Assembly (NCBI GenBank): GCA_025141015.1
Contig: CP081098.1
Coordinates: 2,424,501 to 2,488,500, forward strand
Reading direction: 5' to 3'
DNA length: 64,000 bases
Source of the DNA: Rhodobacteraceae bacterium M382
Lineage (GTDB): Bacteria; Pseudomonadota; Alphaproteobacteria; Rhodobacterales; Rhodobacteraceae
In this document: positions 18,757 to 32,137 of the stretch, piece after piece
How positions within the stretch are numbered: the first letter of the stretch is position 1
How the letters are laid out: each line of letters opens with the position of its first letter
Notes under the pieces: generated by a model
What the model saw: only the letters and a program-made list of their open reading frames with translations
What the model was told of the DNA's origin: nothing
Databases searched by the model: none
Made by a program: the position numbers and the translations under genes

Positions 18757-21096
18757 ATGCGCAACCAGCGCTGCTATATGTTGTATCATTTCATACCGGC
18801 ACTATTTCTTGTTTGCATGTCGGTGCTTATCGCGTTTGCCAGCCCGGCACAGGCGCAGAATTACCGCTTCAACTCGGTCAAAGTCGAAGGCAATCAGCGG
18901 ATCGAAACGTCCACTATCATTGCCTATACGGGAATCGAACGGGGCCAGACGATTTCAGCAGGCGAGCTGAATGATGCCTACCAACGTATCCTTGACAGTG
19001 GTGTTTTTGAGACAGTTGAACTGGACCCGCGTGGCAGCACGCTGGTGATTTCAGTTGCAGAATTCCCGACGATCAACCGCGTCAATTTCGAAGGCAACCG
19101 GCGAATCAAGGACGAAGCGTTGGAAGGGCTGATCGCATCGGCGCCGCGCCGCGTGTTCAACCCGGGGCAGGCCGAAGACGATGCCGCCATCATTGCCGAG
19201 GCATATTCCCAGCAGGGCCGTTTGTCTGCCCGTGTAACGCCCCGGATCATTCGTCGCAGCGATAACCGCGTTGATCTGATCTTTGAAATTGGCGAAGGCG
19301 ATACAATCGAAGTCGAACGGGTCAGCTTTGTTGGCAACCGTGTCTATTCGGACCGTCGTCTGCGTCGGGTTCTGGAAACCAAACAGGCCGGTATTCTGCG
19401 CGCCTTTATCCGGTCCGATACCCTGATCGAAGACCGCATCGAATTCGACAAGCAGGTCATGCGCGATTTCTATCTGTCGCGTGGCTATGTCGATTTCCGC
19501 GTCAACAGCGCCAACGCTGAACTGGCGCGGGAGCGGGATGCGTTTTTCCTGGTTCTGGATGTGACCGAAGGTCAGCAGTTCTCGTTCGGTCAAATCAGCA
19601 CTGTCAGCGAAATGTCCGAGGCAGACGCCGATGAATTCCAAGAGGCGCTCAAGATCAAACCGGGCGTCATCTATTCACCGGCTCTGATCGAAAACTCGAT
19701 CGCGCGCATGGAACGTCTGGCCATTCGCAAAGGTATCGACTTTTTGCGGGTCGAACCCCGGATCAGCCGCAATGATCGGGATCTGACCCTGGATGTTGAA
19801 TTTGCACTGACACGTGGGCCGCGCATCTTTGTCGAACGCATCGATATCGAAGGCAATACAACCACATTGGACCGGGTGATCCGCAACCAGTTCCGGATTG
19901 CCGAAGGCGACCCCTTCAACCCGCGCGAAATCCGTCAAAGTGCTGAACGCATTCGGGCTTTGGGGTTCTTTGAAACCGCCGGGGTGGATGTGCGCGAAGG
20001 TTCGTCAACGGATCAGGTTGTTGTCGACGTCGATGTTGCCGAACAGCCGACCGGATCGCTCAGCCTGGGTGGTAGCTATTCGGTTGCCAACGGGATCGGT
20101 GTGGCGGTTGGCCTCACGGAAAACAACTTCCTCGGTCGCGGTCAAAGACTGTCGTTCCAGGTTTCGACGGCACAGGACGCAGAACAATATGTTCTGGGCT
20201 TTTCTGAACCGAACCTGCTGGGACGTCAGCTTCGATTTGATCTGGACCTGGGTTTGGCGACCGTTGATTCCAGTTTTGCCAATTATGACAGCGAAACCCT
20301 GTTCTTTCAGCCGGGCCTGACATTTCAGACCGGTGAGAATTCAAGATTGCGTCTGAAGTATTTCTGGAGCGACGACGAAATGTTGAGCCGCGGTACAGCG
20401 GTTCCATTGGGCCCGGTTCAAACCAGCGAAATCGGCCTGGGGGCTTTGACCTCCAGCGGTCTTGGGTTCACCTATACCTATGACAGCCGTTTGACTGGCC
20501 TGAACCCGAATGCCGGTTTCCTGTTCGAAGCAGGGGCGGATTATGCCGGGTTGGGTGGCGACAACAAATATGTCAAGACCAGCGCCAAGGCGATTGCTCA
20601 GACCCTTGTCCTGAACGAGGAAGTGACCCTGCGGGCCACGATCGAAGGCGGCATGTTCAATTGGCGCGGTGGCGGCAATAGCCGGACAATCGACCGCTTT
20701 CTGCTGGGGCCAGACGTATTCCGCGGCTTTGAGCCCGGCGGTATTGGCCCACGTGACCAGTCTGTCGTGGGCGCAACGACTGTCGATGATGCATTGGGTG
20801 GCAACCTCTATGCCATTGCCAAGCTCGAAGCGGAATTCCCGCTGGGTCTTCCCGAAGAATTGGGTGTCCGGGGCGGTGTGTTCTATGACATCGGCAATTT
20901 GTGGGATCTGAAGAATGTGAACACGGCCGGGGCGACCGTGGTCGGTGCGAACAGTTCGTTCCGCCATGTTATCGGGTTCTCGGTTCTGTGGGACACGGCC
21001 TTTGGCCCGCTGCGCTTCAACTTTAGCAACGCGCTCAAAAAGGAAACCTTTGACAAGGAACAATCCTTCGACCTCACGCTCCAGGCCAAGTTCTGA
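18757..21096 (+). CDS. bamA: Outer membrane protein assembly factor BamA
   Basis: Central Omp85 insertase that folds beta-barrels into the outer membrane. About 779 residues: signal peptide ending ASPAQAQ, five POTRA domains (first NYRFNSVKVEGNQRIE; later FVERIDIEGNTTTLDRVIR), then a 16-strand barrel with the VRGF-like loop segment FRGFEPGGIGPRD and a C-terminal LQAKF ending in Phe, the outer-membrane sorting signal. Start is uncertain: ATG at 18721, 18757 and 18778 are all in frame; 18757 gives a normal signal peptide and has AGGA 12 bases upstream. skp follows two bases after the stop. Confidence 0.97.
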   Translation: MRNQRCYMLYHFIPALFLVCMSVLIAFASPAQAQNYRFNSVKVEGNQRIETSTIIAYTGIERGQTISAGELNDAYQRILDSGVFETVELDPRGSTLVISVAEFPTINRVNFEGNRRIKDEALEGLIASAPRRVFNPGQAEDDAAIIAEAYSQQGRLSARVTPRIIRRSDNRVDLIFEIGEGDTIEVERVSFVGNRVYSDRRLRRVLETKQAGILRAFIRSDTLIEDRIEFDKQVMRDFYLSRGYVDFRVNSANAELARERDAFFLVLDVTEGQQFSFGQISTVSEMSEADADEFQEALKIKPGVIYSPALIENSIARMERLAIRKGIDFLRVEPRISRNDRDLTLDVEFALTRGPRIFVERIDIEGNTTTLDRVIRNQFRIAEGDPFNPREIRQSAERIRALGFFETAGVDVREGSSTDQVVVDVDVAEQPTGSLSLGGSYSVANGIGVAVGLTENNFLGRGQRLSFQVSTAQDAEQYVLGFSEPNLLGRQLRFDLDLGLATVDSSFANYDSETLFFQPGLTFQTGENSRLRLKYFWSDDEMLSRGTAVPLGPVQTSEIGLGALTSSGLGFTYTYDSRLTGLNPNAGFLFEAGADYAGLGGDNKYVKTSAKAIAQTLVLNEEVTLRATIEGGMFNWRGGGNSRTIDRFLLGPDVFRGFEPGGIGPRDQSVVGATTVDDALGGNLYAIAKLEAEFPLGLPEELGVRGGVFYDIGNLWDLKNVNTAGATVVGANSSFRHVIGFSVLWDTAFGPLRFNFSNALKKETFDKEQSFDLTLQAKF

Positions 21097-21098
21097 TT

Positions 21099-21686
21099 GT
21101 GCCAGACCTGTTGAAACGAACACAAAACGGAATGCTGGCGATCTTTGTATCGCTGGCATTTCTTGCTTTTGAGACCGTGGAAGCGCGAGCTCAGCAATTG
21201 GGAATTCCACAAAGCGTCATTTTGACGATTGCATCCGAACGGTTGTTTGCAGAAAGCAAGTTCGGACGACGGGTTGCCCGTTTGATCGAGGCCGAGAGCG
21301 CGGTGTTGGCGGCTGAAAACCGTCAGATCGAGGCGCAATTGACGACCGAAGAACAGGAACTGACCGATCGCAGGCCGGGTATGGATGCGGATGCGTTCCG
21401 CGTTCTTGCGAATGCCTTTGACGAAAAGGTCCGCCAGATCCGACGCGAACAGGATGCCAAGGCACGCGCGTTGGCCCAACAGTCGGACAATGCCCGGATC
21501 GAATTTCTGAACGCGGCGGCTCCGGTTCTGGAGACGATGATGCGCGACGCCAAGGCGAGCGTGATTCTGGAAAGGGCCAGCGTGTTTCTCAGCGCCAATG
21601 CGACGGATGTGACTGATCTCGCGATTGCGCGGATTGATCTGGTGCTGGGAGATGGGGCCATAACAGAACAAGATCCGGATCAATAG
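21099..21686 (+). CDS. OmpH/Skp-family periplasmic chaperone
   Basis: Escorts unfolded outer-membrane proteins to BamA. The 195 residues include a signal peptide ([20 protein letters not shown]), then a long, highly charged helical stretch ([20 protein letters not shown] onward) that forms the tentacle-like coiled coils of Skp. The conserved start of the mature protein, [18 protein letters not shown], fits OmpH. A GTG at 21099 is used, two bases after bamA, with an internal ATG at 21132 as alternative. Sequence conservation in this family is low, so the name rests on position and architecture. Confidence 0.88.
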   Translation: MPDLLKRTQNGMLAIFVSLAFLAFETVEARAQQLGIPQSVILTIASERLFAESKFGRRVARLIEAESAVLAAENRQIEAQLTTEEQELTDRRPGMDADAFRVLANAFDEKVRQIRREQDAKARALAQQSDNARIEFLNAAAPVLETMMRDAKASVILERASVFLSANATDVTDLAIARIDLVLGDGAITEQDPDQ

Positions 21687-21756
21687 GTCTGCTTGCCCAA
21701 AGCGCTGTGGATTGCTAGTCACACGGACAACTCGAAGAAAAGACAGGACACGCAAC

Positions 21757-22221
21757 ATGACCCAAGAGCTGAAGAGCGCAGACATCCAGATGATCCAGCG
21801 GATCCTGCCGCATCGCTATCCTTTTCTGTTGGTGGACAAGGTCATGGACATTGATGGCTACAGCTCGGCTCGGGGCATCAAGAATGTCACCATGAACGAG
21901 CCGCATTTCCAGGGTCACTTCCCCGGAACGCCGATCATGCCGGGTGTGACCATTGTCGAGGCAATGGCCCAGACCGCTGGTGTCATGCTGGGGATCGGCA
22001 TGGATATGGTTGATACCGATCTGCTGATCTATTTCATGAACATCGATAAATGCAAATTCCGCCGCAAGGTGGTGCCCGGTGATGTGCTGGAAATGCATGT
22101 CACGACCGTGCGTGGCAAACCGGGTGGCAAGATCTTTAAATTTGCGGGCAAAGCCGTGGTCGAAGGGGAAGTGGCAGCCGAAGCCGAATTCACCGCCATG
22201 ATCGACACACAGGGCGCCTGA
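21757..22221 (+). CDS. fabZ: 3-hydroxyacyl-ACP dehydratase
   Basis: Dehydrates 3-hydroxyacyl-ACP in fatty acid synthesis, competing with lipid A synthesis for hydroxyacyl-ACP. The 154 residues show the hotdog-fold signature: [14 protein letters not shown], catalytic His in [11 protein letters not shown], and the EAMAQ glutamate. Start 21757 is chosen because AGGA precedes it and it gives the normal length; an in-frame codon at 21712 adds 15 residues. lpxA begins two bases after the stop. Confidence 0.97.
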   Translation: MTQELKSADIQMIQRILPHRYPFLLVDKVMDIDGYSSARGIKNVTMNEPHFQGHFPGTPIMPGVTIVEAMAQTAGVMLGIGMDMVDTDLLIYFMNIDKCKFRRKVVPGDVLEMHVTTVRGKPGGKIFKFAGKAVVEGEVAAEAEFTAMIDTQGA

Positions 22222-22223
22222 GA

Positions 22224-23009
22224 ATGAGTGGTATTCACCCCAGCGCCGTGATCGAAGAAGGCGCGCAATTGGGGGCCGATGTCGAAATCGGACCGTTCTG
22301 TGTGGTTGGCTCGGATGTCCGGCTGGGCGACCGTGTGGTGCTCAAAAGCCATGTGGTCATCACTGGCGACACAGAGATTGGGGATGACACGGTGGTCTTC
22401 TCCTTTGCCGTCATCGGGGAAATCCCGCAGGACCTGAAATTCAAGGGCGAGAAATGCCGCCTGGTGATTGGCAAGCGCAACCGCATCCGGGAACATGTGA
22501 CCATGAACCCCGGAACGGAAGGTGGCGGCGGCCTGACCAAGATCGGCGATGATGGCCTGTTCATGGCGGGGTGTCACATCGCCCATGATGCCCATGTGGG
22601 CAATAATGTGATCGTGGTCAATTCGGCGGCGATCGCCGGACATTGTGTGCTCGAAGACAATGTGATCATCGGTGGGTTGTCGGGTATTCATCAATTTGTC
22701 CGCATCGGTCGGGGGGCGATTGTCGGTGCCGTGACCATGGTGACAAATGACGTCATTCCCTTTGGTTTGGTTCAGGCGCCGCGGGGCGAACTGGATGGGT
22801 TGAACCTGGTTGGCCTGAAACGCCGTGGTGTCGCGCGGTCTGACATAACAGCGCTGCGGGCGGCCTTTCAGATGTTGGCACAGGGCGAAGGCACGTTTCA
22901 GGAGCGCGCCCGACGCCTGGGTGGTGAAACCGATAGCGACTATGTTCAGGAGATCGTCGATTTCGTGACCGGGAACAGCGACCGTTCTTTCCTGACACCG
23001 GGGGGCTGA
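22224..23009 (+). CDS. lpxA: UDP-N-acetylglucosamine acyltransferase
   Basis: First step of lipid A synthesis, adding a 3-hydroxyacyl chain from ACP to UDP-GlcNAc. The 261 residues are a left-handed beta-helix of hexapeptide repeats (IHPSAVIEEGAQLG, then IGPFCVVG and similar). The catalytic segment is GCHIAHDAHVGNN, and the C-terminal domain includes GLNLVGLKRRG. It lies between fabZ and lpxI with only a few bases each side, so the genes are clearly one operon. Confidence 0.98.
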   Translation: MSGIHPSAVIEEGAQLGADVEIGPFCVVGSDVRLGDRVVLKSHVVITGDTEIGDDTVVFSFAVIGEIPQDLKFKGEKCRLVIGKRNRIREHVTMNPGTEGGGGLTKIGDDGLFMAGCHIAHDAHVGNNVIVVNSAAIAGHCVLEDNVIIGGLSGIHQFVRIGRGAIVGAVTMVTNDVIPFGLVQAPRGELDGLNLVGLKRRGVARSDITALRAAFQMLAQGEGTFQERARRLGGETDSDYVQEIVDFVTGNSDRSFLTPGG

Positions 23010-23013
23010 ACGG

Positions 23014-23802
23014 ATGCTGGCATTGATCGCCGGAACCGGTGCGTTGCCTCGCGAACTCGTGGCGCGGCTGTCTCATCCCCCGCTGGTCTGCGCCATGCAG
23101 GGGTCCGAACCCGATCAGGTGCCCGCGCAGCTGACATTTCGGATCGAAAATCTGGGCAGCTTTTTGGCCGAGCTCCAGGCCCGCGGTGTGACCGATGTCT
23201 GTCTGGCCGGTGCCGTACGCCGTCCCGCGCTGGACCCATCGGCGTTGGATGCTGCGACGTTGCCGCTGATCCCGATTCTTCAAAAGGCGCTGACCAGCGG
23301 AGATGACAATGCTTTGCGCGCCATCATGGGCTTGCTCGAAAGGCAGGGGTTCGCGGTGCGCGCGGCCCATGACATTGCCCCGGATCTTTTGATGACCGCC
23401 GGAGTGCCGACCAGCCGCCAGCCCACAGATGCGGATCGGGCCGATGTGATCCGCGCAGAGGAAATCGTGGCCGCCATGGCGGCTGCGGATACAGGTCAGG
23501 CCTGTGCGGTCCGGGGTGGTCAGGTTTTGGCGATGGAAACTGTCTTTGGCACCGACTGGATGCTGGGGACATTGGAACAGCGCCCTGATGGCTCGGGTGG
23601 GGTGCTGTACAAGGCGCCCAAGGCGGGCCAGGATCTGCGTGCGGATCTGCCCACGATTGGGCCCGAAACTGTAGAGATGGCTGCCAGGGCGGGATTGAAC
23701 GGCATTGTGGTCCAGGCCGGTCAGGTCATCGTTTTGGACCAGGAGGCCGTGATTGCCGCCTGTGACCGGTTTGACATGTTCCTCTGGCTGCGAAAAGGCT
23801 GA
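23014..23802 (+). CDS. lpxI: UDP-2,3-diacylglucosamine pyrophosphatase, LpxI type
   Basis: Hydrolyses UDP-2,3-diacylglucosamine to lipid X, the alternative to LpxH in alphaproteobacteria. The 262 residues begin LALIAGTGALPRELV and contain the DUF1009 landmarks TDVCLAGAVRRP, GDDNALRAIMGLLE and EGG-equivalent acidic residues, with GFAVRAAHDIAPDLL. It sits exactly where LpxI is expected, between lpxA and lpxB. Confidence 0.95.
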   Translation: MLALIAGTGALPRELVARLSHPPLVCAMQGSEPDQVPAQLTFRIENLGSFLAELQARGVTDVCLAGAVRRPALDPSALDAATLPLIPILQKALTSGDDNALRAIMGLLERQGFAVRAAHDIAPDLLMTAGVPTSRQPTDADRADVIRAEEIVAAMAAADTGQACAVRGGQVLAMETVFGTDWMLGTLEQRPDGSGGVLYKAPKAGQDLRADLPTIGPETVEMAARAGLNGIVVQAGQVIVLDQEAVIAACDRFDMFLWLRKG

Positions 23803-23806
23803 CCCC

Positions 23807-24985
23807 ATGCGCGTCTTTCTCCTTGCCGGAGAGTTGTCGGGAGACCGTTTGGGCGGTGCCCTGATGGCAGGTTTGCGGGAATTGGTAGAAGATGTTGAAT
23901 TCCAAGGGGTAGGTGGCCCATCCATGCAAGAACAGGGGCTGAGTTCTCTGTTTCCAATGGACGAACTCAGCGTCATGGGTATTTTCGAAGTCCTGCCCAA
24001 ATACGCCCAACTGAAACGGCGGATTGCTCAGACCGCGCAGGCGGTTCTGGACAGCAAACCCGATGTGCTGATTACGATCGACAGCCCGGATTTTTCGTTA
24101 CGGGTGGCCAAGCTGGTCAAAGCCAGCAGCTCTATTCGGACCGTGCATTATGTGGCGCCATCGGTCTGGGCCTGGCGGCCAGAGCGTGCTGCCAAAATGG
24201 CCCGGGTAATCGACCATGTTTTGGCCCTTTTGTCGTTTGAACCGCCCTATATGACTGCGGCGGGGATGGCGTGTGATTTTGTCGGACATCCCGTGGTCGC
24301 CGAACCCAAGGCAACCGACGAGGATGTCGCGCGGTTTCGCGTCGAAAGCGGCGTCGGTGATGCGCCTTATGTCTTGGCTTTGCCCGGATCACGGCGCGGC
24401 GAAGTCGGGCGACTGACGCCCGTGTTTGGAGCCGCGCTGAGCGCGTTCAAACAGCAACACCCGCAGTTTCGCATTGTTGTACCTGCGGCAGGGCCGGTGG
24501 CCAGCCTGTTACATCAAACTATGCAAAGCTGGCCCGCTGACACGATTGTTCTGGACCCGGCGGATGTGGCACGTGATCAGGCGTTGACCCGAAAACGGGC
24601 GGCGTTTGCGGGGGCGACTCTGGCAATGGCGGCATCGGGGACCGTGTCTTTGGAGTTGGCTGCCGCCCGCACGCCCATGGTCATCGGATACAATTTCAAC
24701 TGGCTGACCTGGCAGATCATGAAACGCAAAGCCCTGATTGATACGGTGACCCTGGTCAATCTGGTCAGTGACACGCGCGTTGTTCCCGAATGCCTTGGGC
24801 CGGACTGTACCGCCGAGAACCTGACGCGGGCCCTGGACAGTGTGCTTGAACACCCGGAGGCCCAACAGCAGGCCATGGAGCTGACCATGCAGCGATTGGG
24901 AGAGGGCGGCGAAGCCCCGGGGCTTCGCGCTGCACGTGCGGTTCTGGCTGGGCTGGAACGCTCGGGGAAATCGAACAGGGATTGA
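23807..24985 (+). CDS. lpxB: Lipid A disaccharide synthase
   Basis: Family 19 glycosyltransferase that condenses lipid X with UDP-2,3-diacylglucosamine. The 392 residues start MRVFLLAGELSGDRLGG, the LpxB N-terminal hallmark, followed by GVGGPSMQEQG, MGIFEVLPK and the donor-site region LPGSRRGEVGRL. Start 23807 is four bases after lpxI. It ends the lipid A gene run. kdsB, lpxK and lpxD are not in the window. Confidence 0.97.
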   Translation: MRVFLLAGELSGDRLGGALMAGLRELVEDVEFQGVGGPSMQEQGLSSLFPMDELSVMGIFEVLPKYAQLKRRIAQTAQAVLDSKPDVLITIDSPDFSLRVAKLVKASSSIRTVHYVAPSVWAWRPERAAKMARVIDHVLALLSFEPPYMTAAGMACDFVGHPVVAEPKATDEDVARFRVESGVGDAPYVLALPGSRRGEVGRLTPVFGAALSAFKQQHPQFRIVVPAAGPVASLLHQTMQSWPADTIVLDPADVARDQALTRKRAAFAGATLAMAASGTVSLELAAARTPMVIGYNFNWLTWQIMKRKALIDTVTLVNLVSDTRVVPECLGPDCTAENLTRALDSVLEHPEAQQQAMELTMQRLGEGGEAPGLRAARAVLAGLERSGKSNRD

Positions 24986-25016
24986 CCGCAGCCGGCGGTG
25001 TCAGTCACAGGCTATG

Positions 25017-26162
25017 TCAGTACCCACGCCAGATCCAACCGCCGCCAAAAATCCTGCTGCCGTCGCTTTCGTAGAACACACAGGCCTGGCCCGGAGACAC
25101 GCCTTCTTCGGGGGTCAAAAGTTCGACTTCGGCCGTGGTGTCTGACAGCGGGCGGATGATCGCCTCGCGTGGGGGACGGGTGGAACGGACCTTGACCGAG
25201 ACATGCCATTCCTTCTGCGAGGTAAACGCCTCATCGCCCAACCAGTTGATCTCGCGGACCGGGATGGTCCGTGTCGCCAACAGCTCTTTGGGGCCGACAA
25301 CGACCTGTTTGCTGTCCACATCCAGCTTGACCACATACAATGGTTCGCTCAGCCCGCCGATCCCCAATCCGCGGCGTTGACCGATGGTATAGTGGATCAC
25401 CCCGTTGTGCTGGCCCAGCACACGACCATCAGAATGCACGATTTCACCGGGCTCTACCGCGCCGGGGCGCAGTTTTTCGATGACGCTGGCATAGTTTCCG
25501 TCGGGCACGAAACAGATGTCCTGGCTATCGGGTTTGTCGGCCACGGCCAACCCGTATTGCGCCGCCATCTCGCGGGTCGCATCCTTGGATGGCAAATGAC
25601 CCAGCGGAAAGCGCAGATAATCCAACTGCTCTGGCGTGGTTGAAAACAGGAAATAGGACTGATCGCGATTGGCGTCTTCGGCGCTGTGCAATTCTGCACC
25701 ATTGGTCCCCATCTTGCGTTGGATGTAATGCCCGGTGGCCATACAGTCGGCTTCCAGATCCCGCGCGGTTTCCAACAGGTCCTTGAATTTGACACGTTCG
25801 TTGCAGCGAATGCAGGGCACCGGCGTTGCGCCCGCCAGATAGCTGTCTGCGAATTCATCGATCACTGCATCTTTGAAGATGTTTTCATAATCCAGAACGT
25901 AATGTGGGAACCCGCGTTCTTCGGCGACACGGCGGGCATCATGGATGTCAATCCCGGCGCAACAGGCCCCTTTTTTGGCCAGGGCAGCACCATGGTCATA
26001 CAGCTGCAGCGTCACGCCCACCACGTCATAGCCCTGATCCGCCAGATGGGCGGCCACGACCGAGCTGTCGACACCACCTGACATGGCAACAACGACCCGC
26101 GTTTCAGACGGGGGTTTGGCAAAGCCGAGTGAGTTCAGCGGTGTTTCACTGTCCAGCGCCAT
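25017..26162 (-). CDS. mnmA: tRNA-specific 2-thiouridylase
   Basis: Thiolates U34 of the Lys, Glu and Gln tRNAs, using ATP and sulphur relayed from a cysteine desulphurase. The 381 residues hold the PP-loop AMSGGVDSS near residues 28-36, the first catalytic Cys in [11 protein letters not shown], and the second in [17 protein letters not shown] lies eight bases before the ATG at 26162. It faces sciP divergently across a 130-base gap, and its 3' end is 31 bases from lpxB on the other strand. Confidence 0.97.
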   Translation of the reverse strand: MALDSETPLNSLGFAKPPSETRVVVAMSGGVDSSVVAAHLADQGYDVVGVTLQLYDHGAALAKKGACCAGIDIHDARRVAEERGFPHYVLDYENIFKDAVIDEFADSYLAGATPVPCIRCNERVKFKDLLETARDLEADCMATGHYIQRKMGTNGAELHSAEDANRDQSYFLFSTTPEQLDYLRFPLGHLPSKDATREMAAQYGLAVADKPDSQDICFVPDGNYASVIEKLRPGAVEPGEIVHSDGRVLGQHNGVIHYTIGQRRGLGIGGLSEPLYVVKLDVDSKQVVVGPKELLATRTIPVREINWLGDEAFTSQKEWHVSVKVRSTRPPREAIIRPLSDTTAEVELLTPEEGVSPGQACVFYESDGSRIFGGGWIWRGY

Positions 26163-26292
26163 ATCGGCGTCTCCTTGGATCCTGGGAAGGCCGTTCAGAA
26201 TATATGAAAATCCTAGCGACTCTCAAGGGGTTGTTTCACACTCCATTAAGCTTGTTTGGCCACCTTGTCCCGGAAAGGACAAAGGAACGGTC

Positions 26293-26571
26293 ATGTTTTT
26301 GAAAAAGGTTGATGGGCCACGGGCGGTTACCCTGCCTGATGGATCGGTCATGACACGTGCAGATCTTCCGCCTGTTTCGACCCGCCGTTGGGTGGCGTCG
26401 CGCAAGGCTGCAGTGGTGCGGGGGGTCCTGTATGGGTTGATCGGACAAAACGAAGCGATACGCACCTATGGGCTGAGCGATGAGGAGTTTCGCAGCTGGG
26501 TTTGCGCCGTCGCGGATCACGGCGAAGATGCACTGAAGACAACCGCGTTGAAAAAGTATAGACAACCTTAA
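26293..26571 (+). CDS. sciP: SciP, CtrA-inhibiting protein (DUF1153)
   Basis: Small helix-turn-helix protein of the Trp-repressor superfamily that in Caulobacter binds CtrA and blocks its transcription activation. The 92 residues match the family closely: MFLKKVDGPRAVTLPDGS at the start, STRRWVASRKAAVVRGV, YGLSDEEFRSW, and the end ALKKYRQP. AAAGGAACGG precedes the ATG at 26293. It is directly upstream of ctrA, an arrangement that links inhibitor and target. The gene is usually separate from ctrA in Caulobacter; adjacency is a feature I associate with Rhodobacterales. Confidence 0.9.
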   Translation: MFLKKVDGPRAVTLPDGSVMTRADLPPVSTRRWVASRKAAVVRGVLYGLIGQNEAIRTYGLSDEEFRSWVCAVADHGEDALKTTALKKYRQP

Positions 26572-26607
26572 GTTGTTTTGACATAAATGTTCTCGCAGTA
26601 ACGTGGA

Positions 26608-26633
26608 GTTAACTATTTTTGGTCACGGTTAAC
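26608..26633. promoter_or_regulatory. Paired GTTAAC sites before ctrA, candidate CtrA half-sites
   Basis: GTTAAC occurs at 26608-26613 and 26628-26633, starts exactly 20 bases apart, 60-40 bases before the ctrA start. Read outwards they give TTAACTAT and, on the other strand, TTAACCGT, each near the TTAACCAT half-site known for CtrA. A TTGACA at 26578-26583 could be a -35. Confidence 0.4.
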
Positions 26634-26669
26634 ACAACCATGAGCTGGGGACTTACGCGGAGACAAATT

Positions 26670-27386
26670 ATGCGCATTCTTTTGGTCGAGGACGATCCGA
26701 CGACGTCAAAAAGTATCGAACTGATGCTGACGCACGCCAATCTCAACGTCTATTCGACGGACTTGGGAGAAGAAGGGATCGATCTGGCAAAACTGTACGA
26801 CTACGATCTGATCCTTTTGGATCTCAATCTGCCGGACATGAACGGACACGAGGTGCTGCGCCAATTGCGTCTGGCACGGATTGATACACCGATCCTGATT
26901 TTGTCAGGGGCCGATGACACGGAAAATAAAATCAAGGGATTCGGATTTGGGGCGGACGATTACCTGACCAAACCCTTTCACCGCGAAGAGCTGGTCGCGC
27001 GAATCCACGCGATCATCCGTCGGTCCAAGGGGCATTCCCAATCCATCATTCGTACAGGCAAGATTTCGGTGAACCTGGACGCCAAGACGGTCGAAGCAGA
27101 GGGGCAGGCCGTGCATCTGACAGGCAAGGAATACCAGATGCTGGAATTGCTGAGCCTGCGAAAGGGAACAACCCTGACCAAGGAGATGTTCCTGAACCAT
27201 CTCTATGGCGGCATGGATGAACCCGAATTGAAGATCATCGACGTGTTTATCTGCAAGCTTCGCAAAAAGCTGAGCAATGCAACAGGCGGTGAAAACTATA
27301 TCGAAACCGTTTGGGGACGTGGGTATGTCCTGCGTGAAACCCAGAACGGGGAAATGCCAGGGGCCCGGATGGCCGTTGGGGCCTGA
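26670..27386 (+). CDS. ctrA: Response regulator CtrA
   Basis: Master regulator of motility, gene transfer agent and cell-cycle functions in alphaproteobacteria. The 238 residues have an N-terminal receiver with acidic pocket EDD (7-9), phospho-acceptor Asp51 in LLDLNLPD and KPFHREEL, followed by an OmpR-type winged helix ([20 protein letters not shown], then [17 protein letters not shown] and [13 protein letters not shown]) that is nearly invariant in CtrA. The start at 26670 has GGAGA 8 bases upstream. It has its own terminator downstream. Confidence 0.97.
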   Translation: MRILLVEDDPTTSKSIELMLTHANLNVYSTDLGEEGIDLAKLYDYDLILLDLNLPDMNGHEVLRQLRLARIDTPILILSGADDTENKIKGFGFGADDYLTKPFHREELVARIHAIIRRSKGHSQSIIRTGKISVNLDAKTVEAEGQAVHLTGKEYQMLELLSLRKGTTLTKEMFLNHLYGGMDEPELKIIDVFICKLRKKLSNATGGENYIETVWGRGYVLRETQNGEMPGARMAVGA

Positions 27387-27461
27387 CCGCCCCCTAAAAA
27401 AACGCGGGGGATGGGATCCGCTCGTAAAATTTGAGGCAGGAAGCAATATTTCCTTTTTCCA

Positions 27462-27498
27462 AACCGCTCAGCATGTCTTCGGGCTGGGCGGTTTTTTT
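27462..27498 (+). terminator. Rho-independent terminator after ctrA
   Basis: AACCGCTCAGC (27462-27472) pairs with GCTGGGCGGTT (27483-27493) with one wobble, 10-base loop, then a run of seven T. The surrounding gap 27387-27669 shows nothing else I can support. Confidence 0.85.
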
Positions 27499-27639
27499 GA
27501 CGGCGGGTAAGCGCACAAAACCCGACGTGCAAGTTTCCCATAGGATCGAGAAATCCGAAAATCTGTGGTCGCGCTGTTGGCTCTTGCCGCGTAACGTGTA
27601 TGAGGGCATCTATGACGTTCGGCGCCGATCTGGACGTGA

Positions 27640-31877
<4,238 letters not shown>

Positions 31878-31904
31878 CAATGTTCCCCTGAAAAGTTCAC
31901 AAAT

Positions 31905-31919
31905 GTTCTCAAAAAGTTC
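31905..31919 (+). promoter_or_regulatory. GTTC-N7-GTTC box, candidate LexA (SOS) site
   Basis: GTTC (31905-31908), seven bases, GTTC (31916-31919) is an exact match to the alphaproteobacterial SOS box. A second site on the opposite strand at 31943-31957 reads GTTG-N7-GTTC, one mismatch. The 8-bp inverted pair TGTTCTCA (31904-31911) and TGAGAACA (31940-31947) spans them. It lies upstream of the 40-residue gene at 32015. Confidence 0.5.
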
Positions 31920-32014
31920 TTTACTTGAGCCCCTGAAAATGAGAACAAAAGGTCAACAAACGCTTAACGGCATCCCGCGCCACCTGGCACGGACCGCCCC
32001 AAGGAGGTTTCGTC

Positions 32015-32137
32015 ATGCTGACCCAGATCAAGACTGTTATCACCCGTTCCCAGGCAACATTGCTTCAGGATGCGATTGGTGCGGCTTCGCTCTGTGTCAT
32101 GTTGTGGGGGGCCTTGCATCTACCCGGCTTGAACTGA
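32015..32137 (+). CDS. Small membrane peptide, 40 residues
   Basis: A 40-residue frame preceded by a near-perfect Shine-Dalgarno AAGGAGG (32001-32007, spacing 7). The N-terminal half (LTQIKTVITRSQATLLQD) is amphipathic and polar; the C-terminal half (AIGAASLCVMLWGALHLPG) is one short hydrophobic helix. It is too short for usual gene callers. I recognise the pattern from other Rhodobacterales small proteins but know no function. The candidate SOS box about 95 bases upstream would place it under LexA control. Confidence 0.7.
   Translation: MLTQIKTVITRSQATLLQDAIGAASLCVMLWGALHLPGLN

Noticed and set aside
26568-26633. Classical CtrA box TTAA-N7-TTAA
   Set aside because: TTAA words occur, but spacing is 16 bases between the two best ones and no exact N7 pair was found; only half-sites are proposed.
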